Shown here: positions 15,709 through 23,460 of the stretch, in pieces
How positions within the stretch are numbered: position 1 is the first letter of the stretch
Layout: each line of letters opens with the position of its first letter
NCBI GenBank assembly: GCA_016872815.1
Contig: VGYY01000007.1
Location: 1-33,768, forward strand
Length of the DNA: 33,768 bases
Direction of reading: 5' to 3'
From: Planctomycetota bacterium
GTDB lineage: Bacteria > Planctomycetota > B15-G4 > SIAN01
Position numbers and translations under genes: made by a program
The notes under the pieces: generated by a model
What the model was told of the DNA's origin: nothing
The model's database searches: none
The model's input: the letters and a program-made list of their open reading frames with translations, nothing else

Positions 15709-17757
15709 TCAGGGCGCCGCGAGCATCCGTGCCGACCAGGCGGCGAGCGTCGCCCGCCCGCCATCGCGCGCCGCCGCGGCCAGCTGCGGGCGCCGCTCGG
15801 GGCCGACCCGATCGCGAGCGAGCGCCAGCAACTGCAGCGCGGCGCCGTCATCCAGCTCGGGCAGCAGCTCGCGAACGCGCGCCAGCGCCGCATCTCCGCC
15901 GGCGTCGCCGAGGAGGTGCTCGGCGGTGGCGCGGGGGCTTCTCCAGCGGTCGTCGCCGTCGCGATCGAGCCAGACCGGGTTGGTCACGCCGAGCGCCCGC
16001 GGCAGCTGCATGCTCCAGAACGGCGCCTTCAACGGCGGCGCGCTGGCGATCGCCACCAACCACGCGTCGTGGCCGGGCAGCGGGACCGTCACGCGCCGCA
16101 CCCGTTCGGTCGGTGCGTCGCCCGGCTGCGGCGGATCGAGCAGTACGGTCGCCGCCACCACGCCATTGACGACCAGTTCGAGGTTCTGCGGCGCCAGCCA
16201 TGAGGGGTGGCGGACGCGCACGGTCGCCACCACCGTCTCGTCATCGACCCGCACCAGGTCGCCCATGCCGCGGCCGCGCACGTCGATGGTCGCGAACAGG
16301 CCGTAACTGGCGCTCACCCGCCCTTCCCGGAAGGCGCGACAGGCGGCTGCCACGTCGATGCGCGCCGGATCGTCGGTGGCGCTCGGCACGTACGTGCGCC
16401 CCTGGCCGACGATCACGCCGACGTGGTGCGAGTCGGAGGAACCGATCGCGGTGAAGCGTTCGCCGCGATTCAGCAGCCCGTACCACCCGGGGAGCACCAT
16501 CTCCGGCGGCGCGGTGGGTCCATCCGAGTTGATCAGTTCGATGCAGTCGAAGGTGAAGCGCTGCAGCTCGCGTCGCTCGCCGGTGGCGTCGTCGAGACCG
16601 AAGCGCGTCCACGGATCCTTGCCGTTCTCGGGCCAGCGCGGGTGGTTGAGGATGACCACCTGCGCGCCCTTGGCGCGAATGCCGGCGACCAGCTTCTCCC
16701 AGTCGGCTTCCTTCCACGGCGGCAGGTCGGCGCCGGGCGGCAGCGGGAAGGCGTTCATATGGCCGTTGTCGGTGGTCACCTCGTTGCCGGTCACCGGCGT
16801 GAACCACTCGCTGACGCGCATCGCCTCCTGCGTCGGGCGATAGTCGATCTGGCGGTTGTGGTCGGTGGCGATCGGCAGCTCGATCCCCTCGCCGGCGATG
16901 GTGACCATCCGCTCTTCCATCGAGGCGTCGCCGTGGCCGCTGTGGGTCAGCGTGTGGATGTGGGTGTCGCAGGCGATGAAGCCGGTGGTGTCGACCTCGC
17001 GGGTCAGCGCGAACTCGGCGCGCGCGGTGGCGCCGACGACGACGTCGAGCTCGGCGGTCGCGACGCTCCACTCCATGCCGCGACCGGCCCAGACGGTGAC
17101 GCGGCCCGGGCGCAGTTCGACGACGGCGCGGCCGTTCGTGGTGTAGGCGATGCCGGGCCGCACGGCGGTGGAGCGTTCGTCGGCGTACCAGAGTTCGGCC
17201 GCGGTGTTGTCGGCGCGCGCGAAGGTGAGCCGTGCCGGCAGCGGCGAGCCGTCGGCGGCGTCGGCCACGGTGAGCTCGACGCGGCCGAGCCCCAGCACGT
17301 CGCGCAGCGACTTCTCGACCAGGCGGAAGCGGCCGACGGCGAGGTCGTCGGCCGGATCGGCGGGGGCGACGCGCAGCTCGTTCGCGCCGGTGGCGATGGC
17401 TCCGGCGGGGACGATGACGCGCTGCTCCGCCAGCCCTTTCTGGCGGGCAAGGCGCACGAGGCGCTCGCCGTTCAGCTCGAGCCAGCACTCGTGGTCGACA
17501 TCACGACAGAAGTAGAAGAGCAGCCAGTCGACCGGGTTGGCGGATGCGTCGAAGCGCACCCGCAGCGGGGACGGCTCGGGATCAGCGCTGGTCTCGGTCC
17601 ACTCCGGCTCCCGATTGTCGCCGAGGTGGTGAAGGGTGGCGTCGAGCCACCGGCCTTCGGTCGCCTCCTGCGCGCGCGGCCGGCTGGCGAGCAGCGCCGC
17701 CGCCGTCGTCAGCGCGGCGAGCAGGGCGAGGCGCGACCAGCTCGGGAAGGTTCGCAT
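15709..17757 (-). CDS. CehA/McbA-like PHP-domain metallohydrolase, secreted
   Basis: This 682-residue protein starts at ATG 17757 with a GGAGG site 6-10 bases upstream and a signal peptide (LALLAALTTAAALLASRPRAQ). Residues ~40-250 look like beta-sandwich regions that may bind a substrate. The PHP-type metal site follows: DTHIHTLTHSGHGD near 265, ATDHN, NHPRW near 355 and GSSDSHH near 440, matching the CehA_McbA group (named after carbaryl and carbofuran hydrolases). A C-terminal beta domain and a helical tail follow. It likely hydrolyses phosphoester or ester bonds in the periplasm; the real substrate is unknown. It diverges from the selenoprotein gene across about 120 bp and precedes the pseudopilin. 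Confidence 0.85.
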   Translation of the reverse strand: MRTFPSWSRLALLAALTTAAALLASRPRAQEATEGRWLDATLHHLGDNREPEWTETSADPEPSPLRVRFDASANPVDWLLFYFCRDVDHECWLELNGERLVRLARQKGLAEQRVIVPAGAIATGANELRVAPADPADDLAVGRFRLVEKSLRDVLGLGRVELTVADAADGSPLPARLTFARADNTAAELWYADERSTAVRPGIAYTTNGRAVVELRPGRVTVWAGRGMEWSVATAELDVVVGATARAEFALTREVDTTGFIACDTHIHTLTHSGHGDASMEERMVTIAGEGIELPIATDHNRQIDYRPTQEAMRVSEWFTPVTGNEVTTDNGHMNAFPLPPGADLPPWKEADWEKLVAGIRAKGAQVVILNHPRWPENGKDPWTRFGLDDATGERRELQRFTFDCIELINSDGPTAPPEMVLPGWYGLLNRGERFTAIGSSDSHHVGVIVGQGRTYVPSATDDPARIDVAAACRAFREGRVSASYGLFATIDVRGRGMGDLVRVDDETVVATVRVRHPSWLAPQNLELVVNGVVAATVLLDPPQPGDAPTERVRRVTVPLPGHDAWLVAIASAPPLKAPFWSMQLPRALGVTNPVWLDRDGDDRWRSPRATAEHLLGDAGGDAALARVRELLPELDDGAALQLLALARDRVGPERRPQLAAAARDGGRATLAAWSARMLAAP

Positions 17758-17877
17758 CGCACGGCCTCCGGGTCGGGAAGTCGCGTGACGATAGATTCGT
17801 TCCGACGATCGCGACATGCCTGAACGGTGAAGCTGCGCGGCAGCAGCATGCACGCAGGGCGACCGCGGGAGCAGGCG

Positions 17878-19134
17878 ATGGGCACGATCATGCGGACGTT
17901 GGCGCTGGTGGCAGTGCTGGTCGGTGGCGCCGAGTCGGCGCGCGCCGGCGAGATCGCGTGGCTGCGTGATGTTGCGGCGGGGGAGGCGCTGGCGCAGTCG
18001 GCGGGCAAGCCGCTGCTGCTGGTGCTGCGCTGCGAGCGCTGACCGGATTGCAGCCGGTTCGACGGCCAGTTGGCCGTCGCCACGCCCGAGATCGAGGCGC
18101 TCGCCAGCCGCTTCGCCTGCGTGCGCGTGACCAATCTGCGCGGTTTCGACCTCGCCCGCTATCCGCTCGACTTCGACCTCACGTTCCTCGCCGTCACGGC
18201 GACGGCGGACGGCCGCATCCTCCACCGCTACGGCGGGCGGAACGGGCGTGATCCGGAGGCGTTCCTGTCGCTCGACTCGTTCGCGTCCTTCCTCGAAGCT
18301 TCGCTCGCGACCTACCGGTCGCTGCCGCCGGCGTCATCGGCCGCGAAGGCGCCCGACCCGCGGACGATCGAGGCGTCGCCGAGCTTCCGCCGCAAGGACG
18401 CCGAGAAGCGGGTCGACTGCGTCCATTGCCACATGATCGGCGACTTCCGCCACCGCGACGACGTCGCGGCCGGCAAGTTCCGGCCGGAACAGCGCTTCCG
18501 ATTCCCCGACCTCGCGCGCGTCGGGTTCGAGGTCGAGCGGGATCGCCAGTCCACGGTGGCCGCGGTCGCCGCGGACGGACCGGCGGCTCGGGCCGGGCTG
18601 CGCGTCGGCGACGTGATCGCCACGGCGGGCGGAGCGCGGATCGCGACTCGCGCCGACCTGCAGTGGCAGCTCGACCGCGCACCGGCGACGGCGACGCGGC
18701 TCGAGCTCGAGGTGATGCGTGACGGCCAGCCGGCGACGCTGGCGCTGGCGCTCGGCGAGCGCTGGAAGGAGTGCGATGCGCGCGAGTACGCGTGGCGGCC
18801 GTACAAGTGGAATCTCGAGCCGGCACCCGGATTCGGCGGGAAGAGCCTCGATTCGGCCGAGAAACGCGAGCTCGGGCTGCCCGAGGACGCATGGGCGATG
18901 CGGGTGGGCTACCTCGTGACGTGGGGCGAACGGGCGGTCACCGGGCAGGCGGCGCAGGCGGCCGGGCTCCGGAAGAACGACATCGTGCTGTCGGTGGCCG
19001 GCGAGTCGCGGTTCGACGGCGAGGACCACTTCCAGGCGTGGTTCCGCTTCACCCAGCGGGTGGGGACGAAGATCGAGCTGGTCGTGCTCCGCGACGGCCG
19101 GCGGCGCACGCTGAAGATGGAAGTCGTCGGATAG
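17878..19134 (+). CDS. Trx/heme/PDZ candidate selenoprotein (UGA at codon 55)
   Basis: ATG 17878 has a GGGAG site and opens a signal peptide (MRTLALVAVLVGGAESARA). The frame then reads GKPLLLVLRCER, TGA (18040-18042), PDCSRFDGQL and continues without a frame change to the TAG at 19132. With TGA as selenocysteine the protein has 418 residues and the site C52-x-x-U55-x-x-C58 in a thioredoxin-like domain. Next come a linker, one c-type heme motif (CVHCH, residues 181-185), a first PDZ domain (about 205-300; GLRVGDVIATAGG) and a second PDZ-like domain (about 330-415; GLRKNDIVLSVAG). It matches what I know as the 'Trx7/PDZ domain-containing (seleno)protein' family of Planctomycetota. Location is periplasmic. 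Function is unknown; a redox or chaperone role is an inference. Automatic callers will probably report a start after the TGA and lose the redox site. It ends 12 bp before sthA, which points towards it. Confidence 0.85.
18061..18078 (+). promoter_or_regulatory. candidate bacterial SECIS element
   Basis: A perfect 7-bp stem (GACGGCC / GGCCGTC) carries a 4-base AGTT loop; the A and last T can also pair. The loop begins 25 bases after the TGA and has G in its second position. This meets the published bacterial SECIS constraints (loop about 16-37 bases after UGA, short stem, G in the first two loop positions). A smaller stem (GACCGG/CCGGTT) lies just before it at 18041-18059. SelB would bind the loop while the UGA enters the ribosome. 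Confidence 0.7.
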
Positions 19135-19146
19135 CCGCGGTGCGGC

Positions 19147-20625
19147 TCAGGCGATCGGGGCGGGAGCCGGTGCTGCTGCGACGCTGTTCGGGAAGAGCTT
19201 CGCGCGCTGCTTCACGATGTCGAGCGCGGCGACGCGGTAGGCCTCGGCCAGCGTCGGGAAGTTGAAGATGTTGTCGACGAAGCCGTCGACGCCGAAGTCG
19301 CAGAGCAGTGCCATCTGGCCGACGTGGATCAGCTCGCAGGCGCCCTCGCCGACGATCTGGAGGCCGAGCACGTGCTTGCCGCCCGGATCGGCGACCAGCT
19401 TGAGCAATCCGTCCTGGATCGCGCTGATCTGGCCGCGCGCCAGCTCCGCGAACTTCGCGCGGCCGACCAGGCAGCCACCGTACTTGCGCGTCGCCTCGGC
19501 CTCGGTGAGGCCGACCTGCGACATTTCGGGGATGGTGTAGATGCCGGCCGGGATCGTCTCCGAGCCGTGGCCGAGCGTCAGGTTGAAGGCGTGGCAGACG
19601 GCGCGGCGGCCCTGCTCCATCGACGAGGAGGCGAGGGAGGGCGGGCCGATGACGTCACCGACGGCGTAGATGTGCGGGACCGCCGTGCGGCAGTGCTCGT
19701 CCACCGGGATGACGCCGCGATCGCTGACCGCGAGCCCGGCGGCGGCGAGGTCGAGCCCGTCGACGTTGGCGACGCGGCCGAGGCAGCAGAGCAGCCGTTC
19801 CGAGCGGATCTCGCTGCCGTCGTCGAGGGTCGTGACCACGTGCTCGACGCCGTCCCACTCGACCTTGACGTGCTTGCGGCCGCCGACGTAGCGGCCGCCG
19901 GCGCGCGCGAACGCGGCGACGAACTGGTCGACGATCTCGCCATCGAGGAAGCCGAGCGGGCGTGCGCCCTTGTCGATCATCGTCACCTTGGTGCCGAGCG
20001 CGGCGAAGATCGTCGCGTACTCGCTGGCAATGACGCCCGCTCCCAGCACCGTGAGCGACTTCGGCCGCCAGGTCAGCGACAGGAGCGAGTCGCTGTCGAG
20101 GATCTTGTCGTGGTCGACCGGGACGTCGGGCGGCGTGCGCGGGCGCGAGCCGGTGGCGATGACGATGACGTCGGCGGTGAGGCGCCGGCGACCGCCGCCG
20201 ACGGTCTCGACCTCGACGGTCCGCGCGTCGGCGAAGCGAGCGCGGCCGTGGAGCTTCAGCGCCCCATTGCGGCGGAGCTGCTCGCTCATGAAGCGCTGGT
20301 GCGCCCGGATGACGTCCTCCATCCGGTTCATCAGGCTCGCGACCTCGAGGTCCTCGCTCATCGTCACCGGGAAGACGCCGCCGGTCTTGACCCGGAACTC
20401 GGTGAAGGCCAGCGCCGTCTCGCGCAGGGTCTTGCTCGGAATGGTGCCGCGGTGGACGCAGGCGCCGCCGACGTCGATCTCGCGCTCCACCAGAACGACC
20501 TTCTTGCCGGCCTTGGCCGCCTGGATGGTCGCCTTGTGGCCGGCGGGGCCGCTGCCGATCACGACCACGTCGAATCGATCGATGGCGGCAGCGGAGCCTG
20601 CGGACGGACGCGGGGTCTCGCTCAC
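19147..20625 (-). CDS. sthA: soluble pyridine nucleotide transhydrogenase
   Basis: This flavoprotein (492 residues) starts at GTG 20625, overlapping the HDOD stop as GTGA with a GGAG site 8 bases upstream. It shows the FAD motif VVIGSGPAGHKA, the active-site segment GGACVHRGTIPSKTLRE, the NAD(P) motif VLGAGVIASEYA and the second FAD motif IYAVGDVIGPP. The redox segment has only one cysteine and the GTIPSKTL form seen in SthA rather than the CxxxxC of lipoamide dehydrogenase or glutathione reductase. The C-terminal dimer domain contains NIFNFPTLAEAYRVAALD, also typical. SthA transfers hydride between NADPH and NAD+, balancing the two pools in the cytoplasm. The long plus-strand frame over this gene is a shadow. 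Confidence 0.9.
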   Translation of the reverse strand: MSETPRPSAGSAAAIDRFDVVVIGSGPAGHKATIQAAKAGKKVVLVEREIDVGGACVHRGTIPSKTLRETALAFTEFRVKTGGVFPVTMSEDLEVASLMNRMEDVIRAHQRFMSEQLRRNGALKLHGRARFADARTVEVETVGGGRRRLTADVIVIATGSRPRTPPDVPVDHDKILDSDSLLSLTWRPKSLTVLGAGVIASEYATIFAALGTKVTMIDKGARPLGFLDGEIVDQFVAAFARAGGRYVGGRKHVKVEWDGVEHVVTTLDDGSEIRSERLLCCLGRVANVDGLDLAAAGLAVSDRGVIPVDEHCRTAVPHIYAVGDVIGPPSLASSSMEQGRRAVCHAFNLTLGHGSETIPAGIYTIPEMSQVGLTEAEATRKYGGCLVGRAKFAELARGQISAIQDGLLKLVADPGGKHVLGLQIVGEGACELIHVGQMALLCDFGVDGFVDNIFNFPTLAEAYRVAALDIVKQRAKLFPNSVAAAPAPAPIA

Positions 20626-21506
20626 AGCAGCGTCTCCGCCATGGTCTTCACCGCCTCCTTGCACTTCAGCAGCGTCTCGAGTTCGTCGCGGTAGACGTTG
20701 AGCGGCTCCAGCATCGGGTGAGCGCGGAGCGCCTCCTCGGTCACCTCGCGCGGGCCGACCGCGAAGTGGGCGAGGTCGTCGGCGAGCGCAAGCACCATCG
20801 CGGCCTGCGTGGCGGACGGCGCCTCACGCGGCCGATGGTGGTGCGCGATGGTCTCGGCCAGGCGCTCGGGGAGCTTCCAGCTCTCGACCAGTTGCGATGC
20901 GACGCCGGCGTGCATCTGCTCGACGATGTCCTCGACGAGGCCGGCCTCGACGCCGATCCCCTGCTCCTTCTGCACGTCGACCAGCAACTGCCAGAGCACC
21001 GGCTTGCCGGCGTCGTGCAGCAGGCCGGCGAGGAAGGCGTCCTCGACGTTCCAGCGCCGCAGACGCGCGACCTCCTGGCCGTAGGCCGCCGTCGCCAGCG
21101 AGTGGCGGAACGTCGCGCGCACCTGCGTGTCGCAGCCAGCGACGCGGAAGGCCTTGGTCTGCGTCGCGATCAGCAGCGCGATCTCGCGGATCTTCTTCAT
21201 CCCGAGCCGCGACACCGCCTGCTGCAGTGAGACGATCGGCGTGGTCGGGGCATAGAGGGCCGAATTGGCCATGCGCAGCACGTGGCCGGCCATCGCAGCG
21301 TCGCGGCGGATCAGCTCGCCGAGCTGGCGGGCATCGCATTTTTCGTCCGCGGTCGCCTGAATGACGCGTTGCGCCGCCTCGGGAAGCAGCGGCAGTTCGA
21401 ACTTCGCGGAACGGATGCGCTCGAGGAACGCCGTGCGGAAGCGTGCGACCTTCTCGGTCACGCTGCCGATGCCCGGTCCGCTCGTGGTCCTGACGCTCTC
21501 GCTCAT
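20622..21506 (-). CDS. HDOD-domain signalling protein
   Basis: This protein of about 294 residues is dominated by an HDOD domain (about 30-230): LPLLPEAAQRVIQ, IRRDAAMAGHVLRMANSALY, ISLQQAV-type VSLQQAVSRLGMKKIREIAL and AFLAGLLHDAGKPVL, then IAHHHRP. HDOD domains are catalytically inactive relatives of HD phosphohydrolases and act in signalling or post-transcriptional control. No output domain is attached. The start is uncertain: ATG 21506 (GGGAG upstream) is preferred, ATG 21533 is possible. It overlaps sthA by 4 bases, so the two are translated together although their functions are not obviously linked. Confidence 0.85.
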   Translation of the reverse strand: MSESVRTTSGPGIGSVTEKVARFRTAFLERIRSAKFELPLLPEAAQRVIQATADEKCDARQLGELIRRDAAMAGHVLRMANSALYAPTTPIVSLQQAVSRLGMKKIREIALLIATQTKAFRVAGCDTQVRATFRHSLATAAYGQEVARLRRWNVEDAFLAGLLHDAGKPVLWQLLVDVQKEQGIGVEAGLVEDIVEQMHAGVASQLVESWKLPERLAETIAHHHRPREAPSATQAAMVLALADDLAHFAVGPREVTEEALRAHPMLEPLNVYRDELETLLKCKEAVKTMAETLL

Positions 21507-21570
21507 CCGGGGTCCGCTCCCGGGGACCCTCATCGGCTGGCGAGGTCGGGCGACTTGCGCGCCGGGAGCG

Positions 21571-23379
21571 TCAGCCCCCCCGGCCCTCGATCACGACGTG
21601 CTCGCGGTCGACGGCGAGGTCGGGGTAGGTCTCGGTCTTGCCGGAGGCCCAGCGGACGGTGACGGCGACCTTGGTGTCGCTGATGGCGCCGAGGCCGAAG
21701 GTGGGGGCGATCTGGCACTGGCTCAGGTAGGACGACCCGGTCCGCACCTCGCGGCGCAGCGTCCGGCCGCCGGCCGTCAGCGTTACGACGGCGCCGAGGC
21801 CGTCCGTGTTCTTGCCGGCGCCCTGCGGCCGGATCCGGATCCAGCGGTGGCCCAGCGCCTGGTCGTTGCGCACGACGATCGGCTTGCGGCCGTTCTGCGT
21901 CATCACCCAGTCGATGTCGCCATCGTTGTCGAGGTCGCCGGCCGCCGCTCCGCGCGCGACGACCGGTCGCTTCAGCGCGTCGCCCGACTTCGCGCTGACA
22001 TCGGCGAAGGTGCCGTCGCCGCGGTTCCAGAACAGCTGGGTCGGCTGCTCGTAGGTGACATCCTTGGCGACGAGGCCGATCTCCGACTCGATGTGGCCGT
22101 TGCAGACGAGCATGTCCTGACAGCCGTCGAGGTCGTAGTCGCAGAAGACCACGGCGAAGGTCAGCGACAGGTTGGTCGGCGCGGCCACGCGCGCGGCGCC
22201 GGCGCGGTCGACGAAGAACATCTGGTCGCCGGTCTGCGTGAACATCGAGACCGGCTCCTTCGAGAAGTTGCCGATCGAGATCACCAGCTTGCCGTCGTTG
22301 CAGAGGTCGGCGGCGTCGATGCCCATCCCGGCGCGCGCGCGGCCGACCTCGTCGTAGGCGATGCCGGCGTCGGTCGCGACCTCGGTGAAGGTGCCGTCCG
22401 GCTGGCTCAGGAACAGGTAGTTCGGCTGCGTGTCGTTGCTGACCGCGAGGTCGGGGCGGCCGTCGCGGTTCACGTCGGCGATGGCGACGCCCAGCGCCTT
22501 GCTGTCGGCGCGCTCGATCCCCGCCTTCTTCGTCACGTCCTCGAAGGTGCCGTCGCCTCGCCCGCGCCAGAGCCGGCAGCTGTCGGCGTCGTACTTGGTC
22601 GGGATCGTGTAGGCCTTGGTCGAGCCGGTCAGCGTCTCGAACACGTCGTTCTCGATCGACCAGTGCACGTAGCCGCAAAGGAACAGGTCGACCACGCCGT
22701 CGCAGTCGTAGTCGAGCCAGGCCGCGCTGGTGGCCCAGGTGGAGTGCTGGCGACCCTGCTTGTCGGTCCAGTTCGGCGTGGTGAACCCGGCGGCATCGGT
22801 CACGTCGGTGAACTTGCCGCCGTCGTTGCGCAGCAGCCGGTTCGGACCGAGCGCCGTCACGACCAGGTCGGCGTCGCCATCGCCGTCGTAGTCGGCCGCC
22901 GCGGCACCCATGCCGATGAGCGACAGGCCGGCGCCGGTCGCCGCGGTCACGTCCTCGAACTTCATCCCGCCCCGGTTGCGATAGAGGCGGCAGGTCGACG
23001 CCGGCGTGGTGGCATGGTCGGGCCACTCGGCGCCCTGGACCAGAAACACGTCCTGCAGCCCGTCGCCGTCGTAGTCGAGCAGCGCGACGCCGGCACCCAT
23101 GGTCTCCGGCAGGTACTTCTTGCCGCGCGCGCCGCTGACGTGGGTGAAGTCGATGCCCGACTCGGCGGTCACGTCGGTGAAGGTCACGCTCGGCGCGACC
23201 TTCGCGGTCGGGTCGACCGGATTGAACGGCTTGGCGTACTTCTCCGGCTCGGCCGGCTTGATCGCCTCGGGCGCCTTCTCCTCGCTGCACGCCGGAAACA
23301 GCAGCGCGGCGATCGCGAAGGGGGCCGTTCTGCGGGCGGCGACGGCGAGGCAACGGGGACGCGGGCTCTGGCGGCGCAT
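21571..23379 (-). CDS. CRTAC1-type FG-GAP/ASPIC-UnbV secreted protein
   Basis: This 602-residue protein has an N-terminal export signal (PFAIAALLFPACSEEK) with a Cys that may be lipidated, although the box FPAC is imperfect. It carries a row of FG-GAP/VCBS blades with calcium-type motifs (DYDGDGLQDVFLV, DYDGDGDADLVV, DVNRDGRPDLAV, DLDNDGDIDWVM), predicting a beta-propeller at about residues 65-510. It ends with an ASPIC/UnbV domain (about 525-590; TLTAGGRTLRREV, SSYLSQ, VTVRWASGKTE). It follows the multiheme cytochrome/TPR gene by 81 bp on the same strand, a pairing often seen in Planctomycetota and Acidobacteria. It is probably a surface or periplasmic calcium-stabilised binding protein; function unknown. 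It resembles the FG-GAP part of the gene at 4886-7768 but is a separate paralogue without thioredoxin. Confidence 0.85.
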   Translation of the reverse strand: MRRQSPRPRCLAVAARRTAPFAIAALLFPACSEEKAPEAIKPAEPEKYAKPFNPVDPTAKVAPSVTFTDVTAESGIDFTHVSGARGKKYLPETMGAGVALLDYDGDGLQDVFLVQGAEWPDHATTPASTCRLYRNRGGMKFEDVTAATGAGLSLIGMGAAAADYDGDGDADLVVTALGPNRLLRNDGGKFTDVTDAAGFTTPNWTDKQGRQHSTWATSAAWLDYDCDGVVDLFLCGYVHWSIENDVFETLTGSTKAYTIPTKYDADSCRLWRGRGDGTFEDVTKKAGIERADSKALGVAIADVNRDGRPDLAVSNDTQPNYLFLSQPDGTFTEVATDAGIAYDEVGRARAGMGIDAADLCNDGKLVISIGNFSKEPVSMFTQTGDQMFFVDRAGAARVAAPTNLSLTFAVVFCDYDLDGCQDMLVCNGHIESEIGLVAKDVTYEQPTQLFWNRGDGTFADVSAKSGDALKRPVVARGAAAGDLDNDGDIDWVMTQNGRKPIVVRNDQALGHRWIRIRPQGAGKNTDGLGAVVTLTAGGRTLRREVRTGSSYLSQCQIAPTFGLGAISDTKVAVTVRWASGKTETYPDLAVDREHVVIEGRGG

Positions 23380-23460
23380 TTCGGTTTCCGGAGGGGGCGG
23401 CCGCGACGAGCCGCGGCCAGGTCAGGCGGATCAGCGATCAGGAGCGGCCGTGCGACCCGC

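Noticed and set aside
18070-19134. Start of the Trx/PDZ gene after the TGA (TTG at 18070)
   Set aside because: This would remove the signal peptide and the redox site while the upstream frame has a good ribosome site, signal peptide and thioredoxin sequence.
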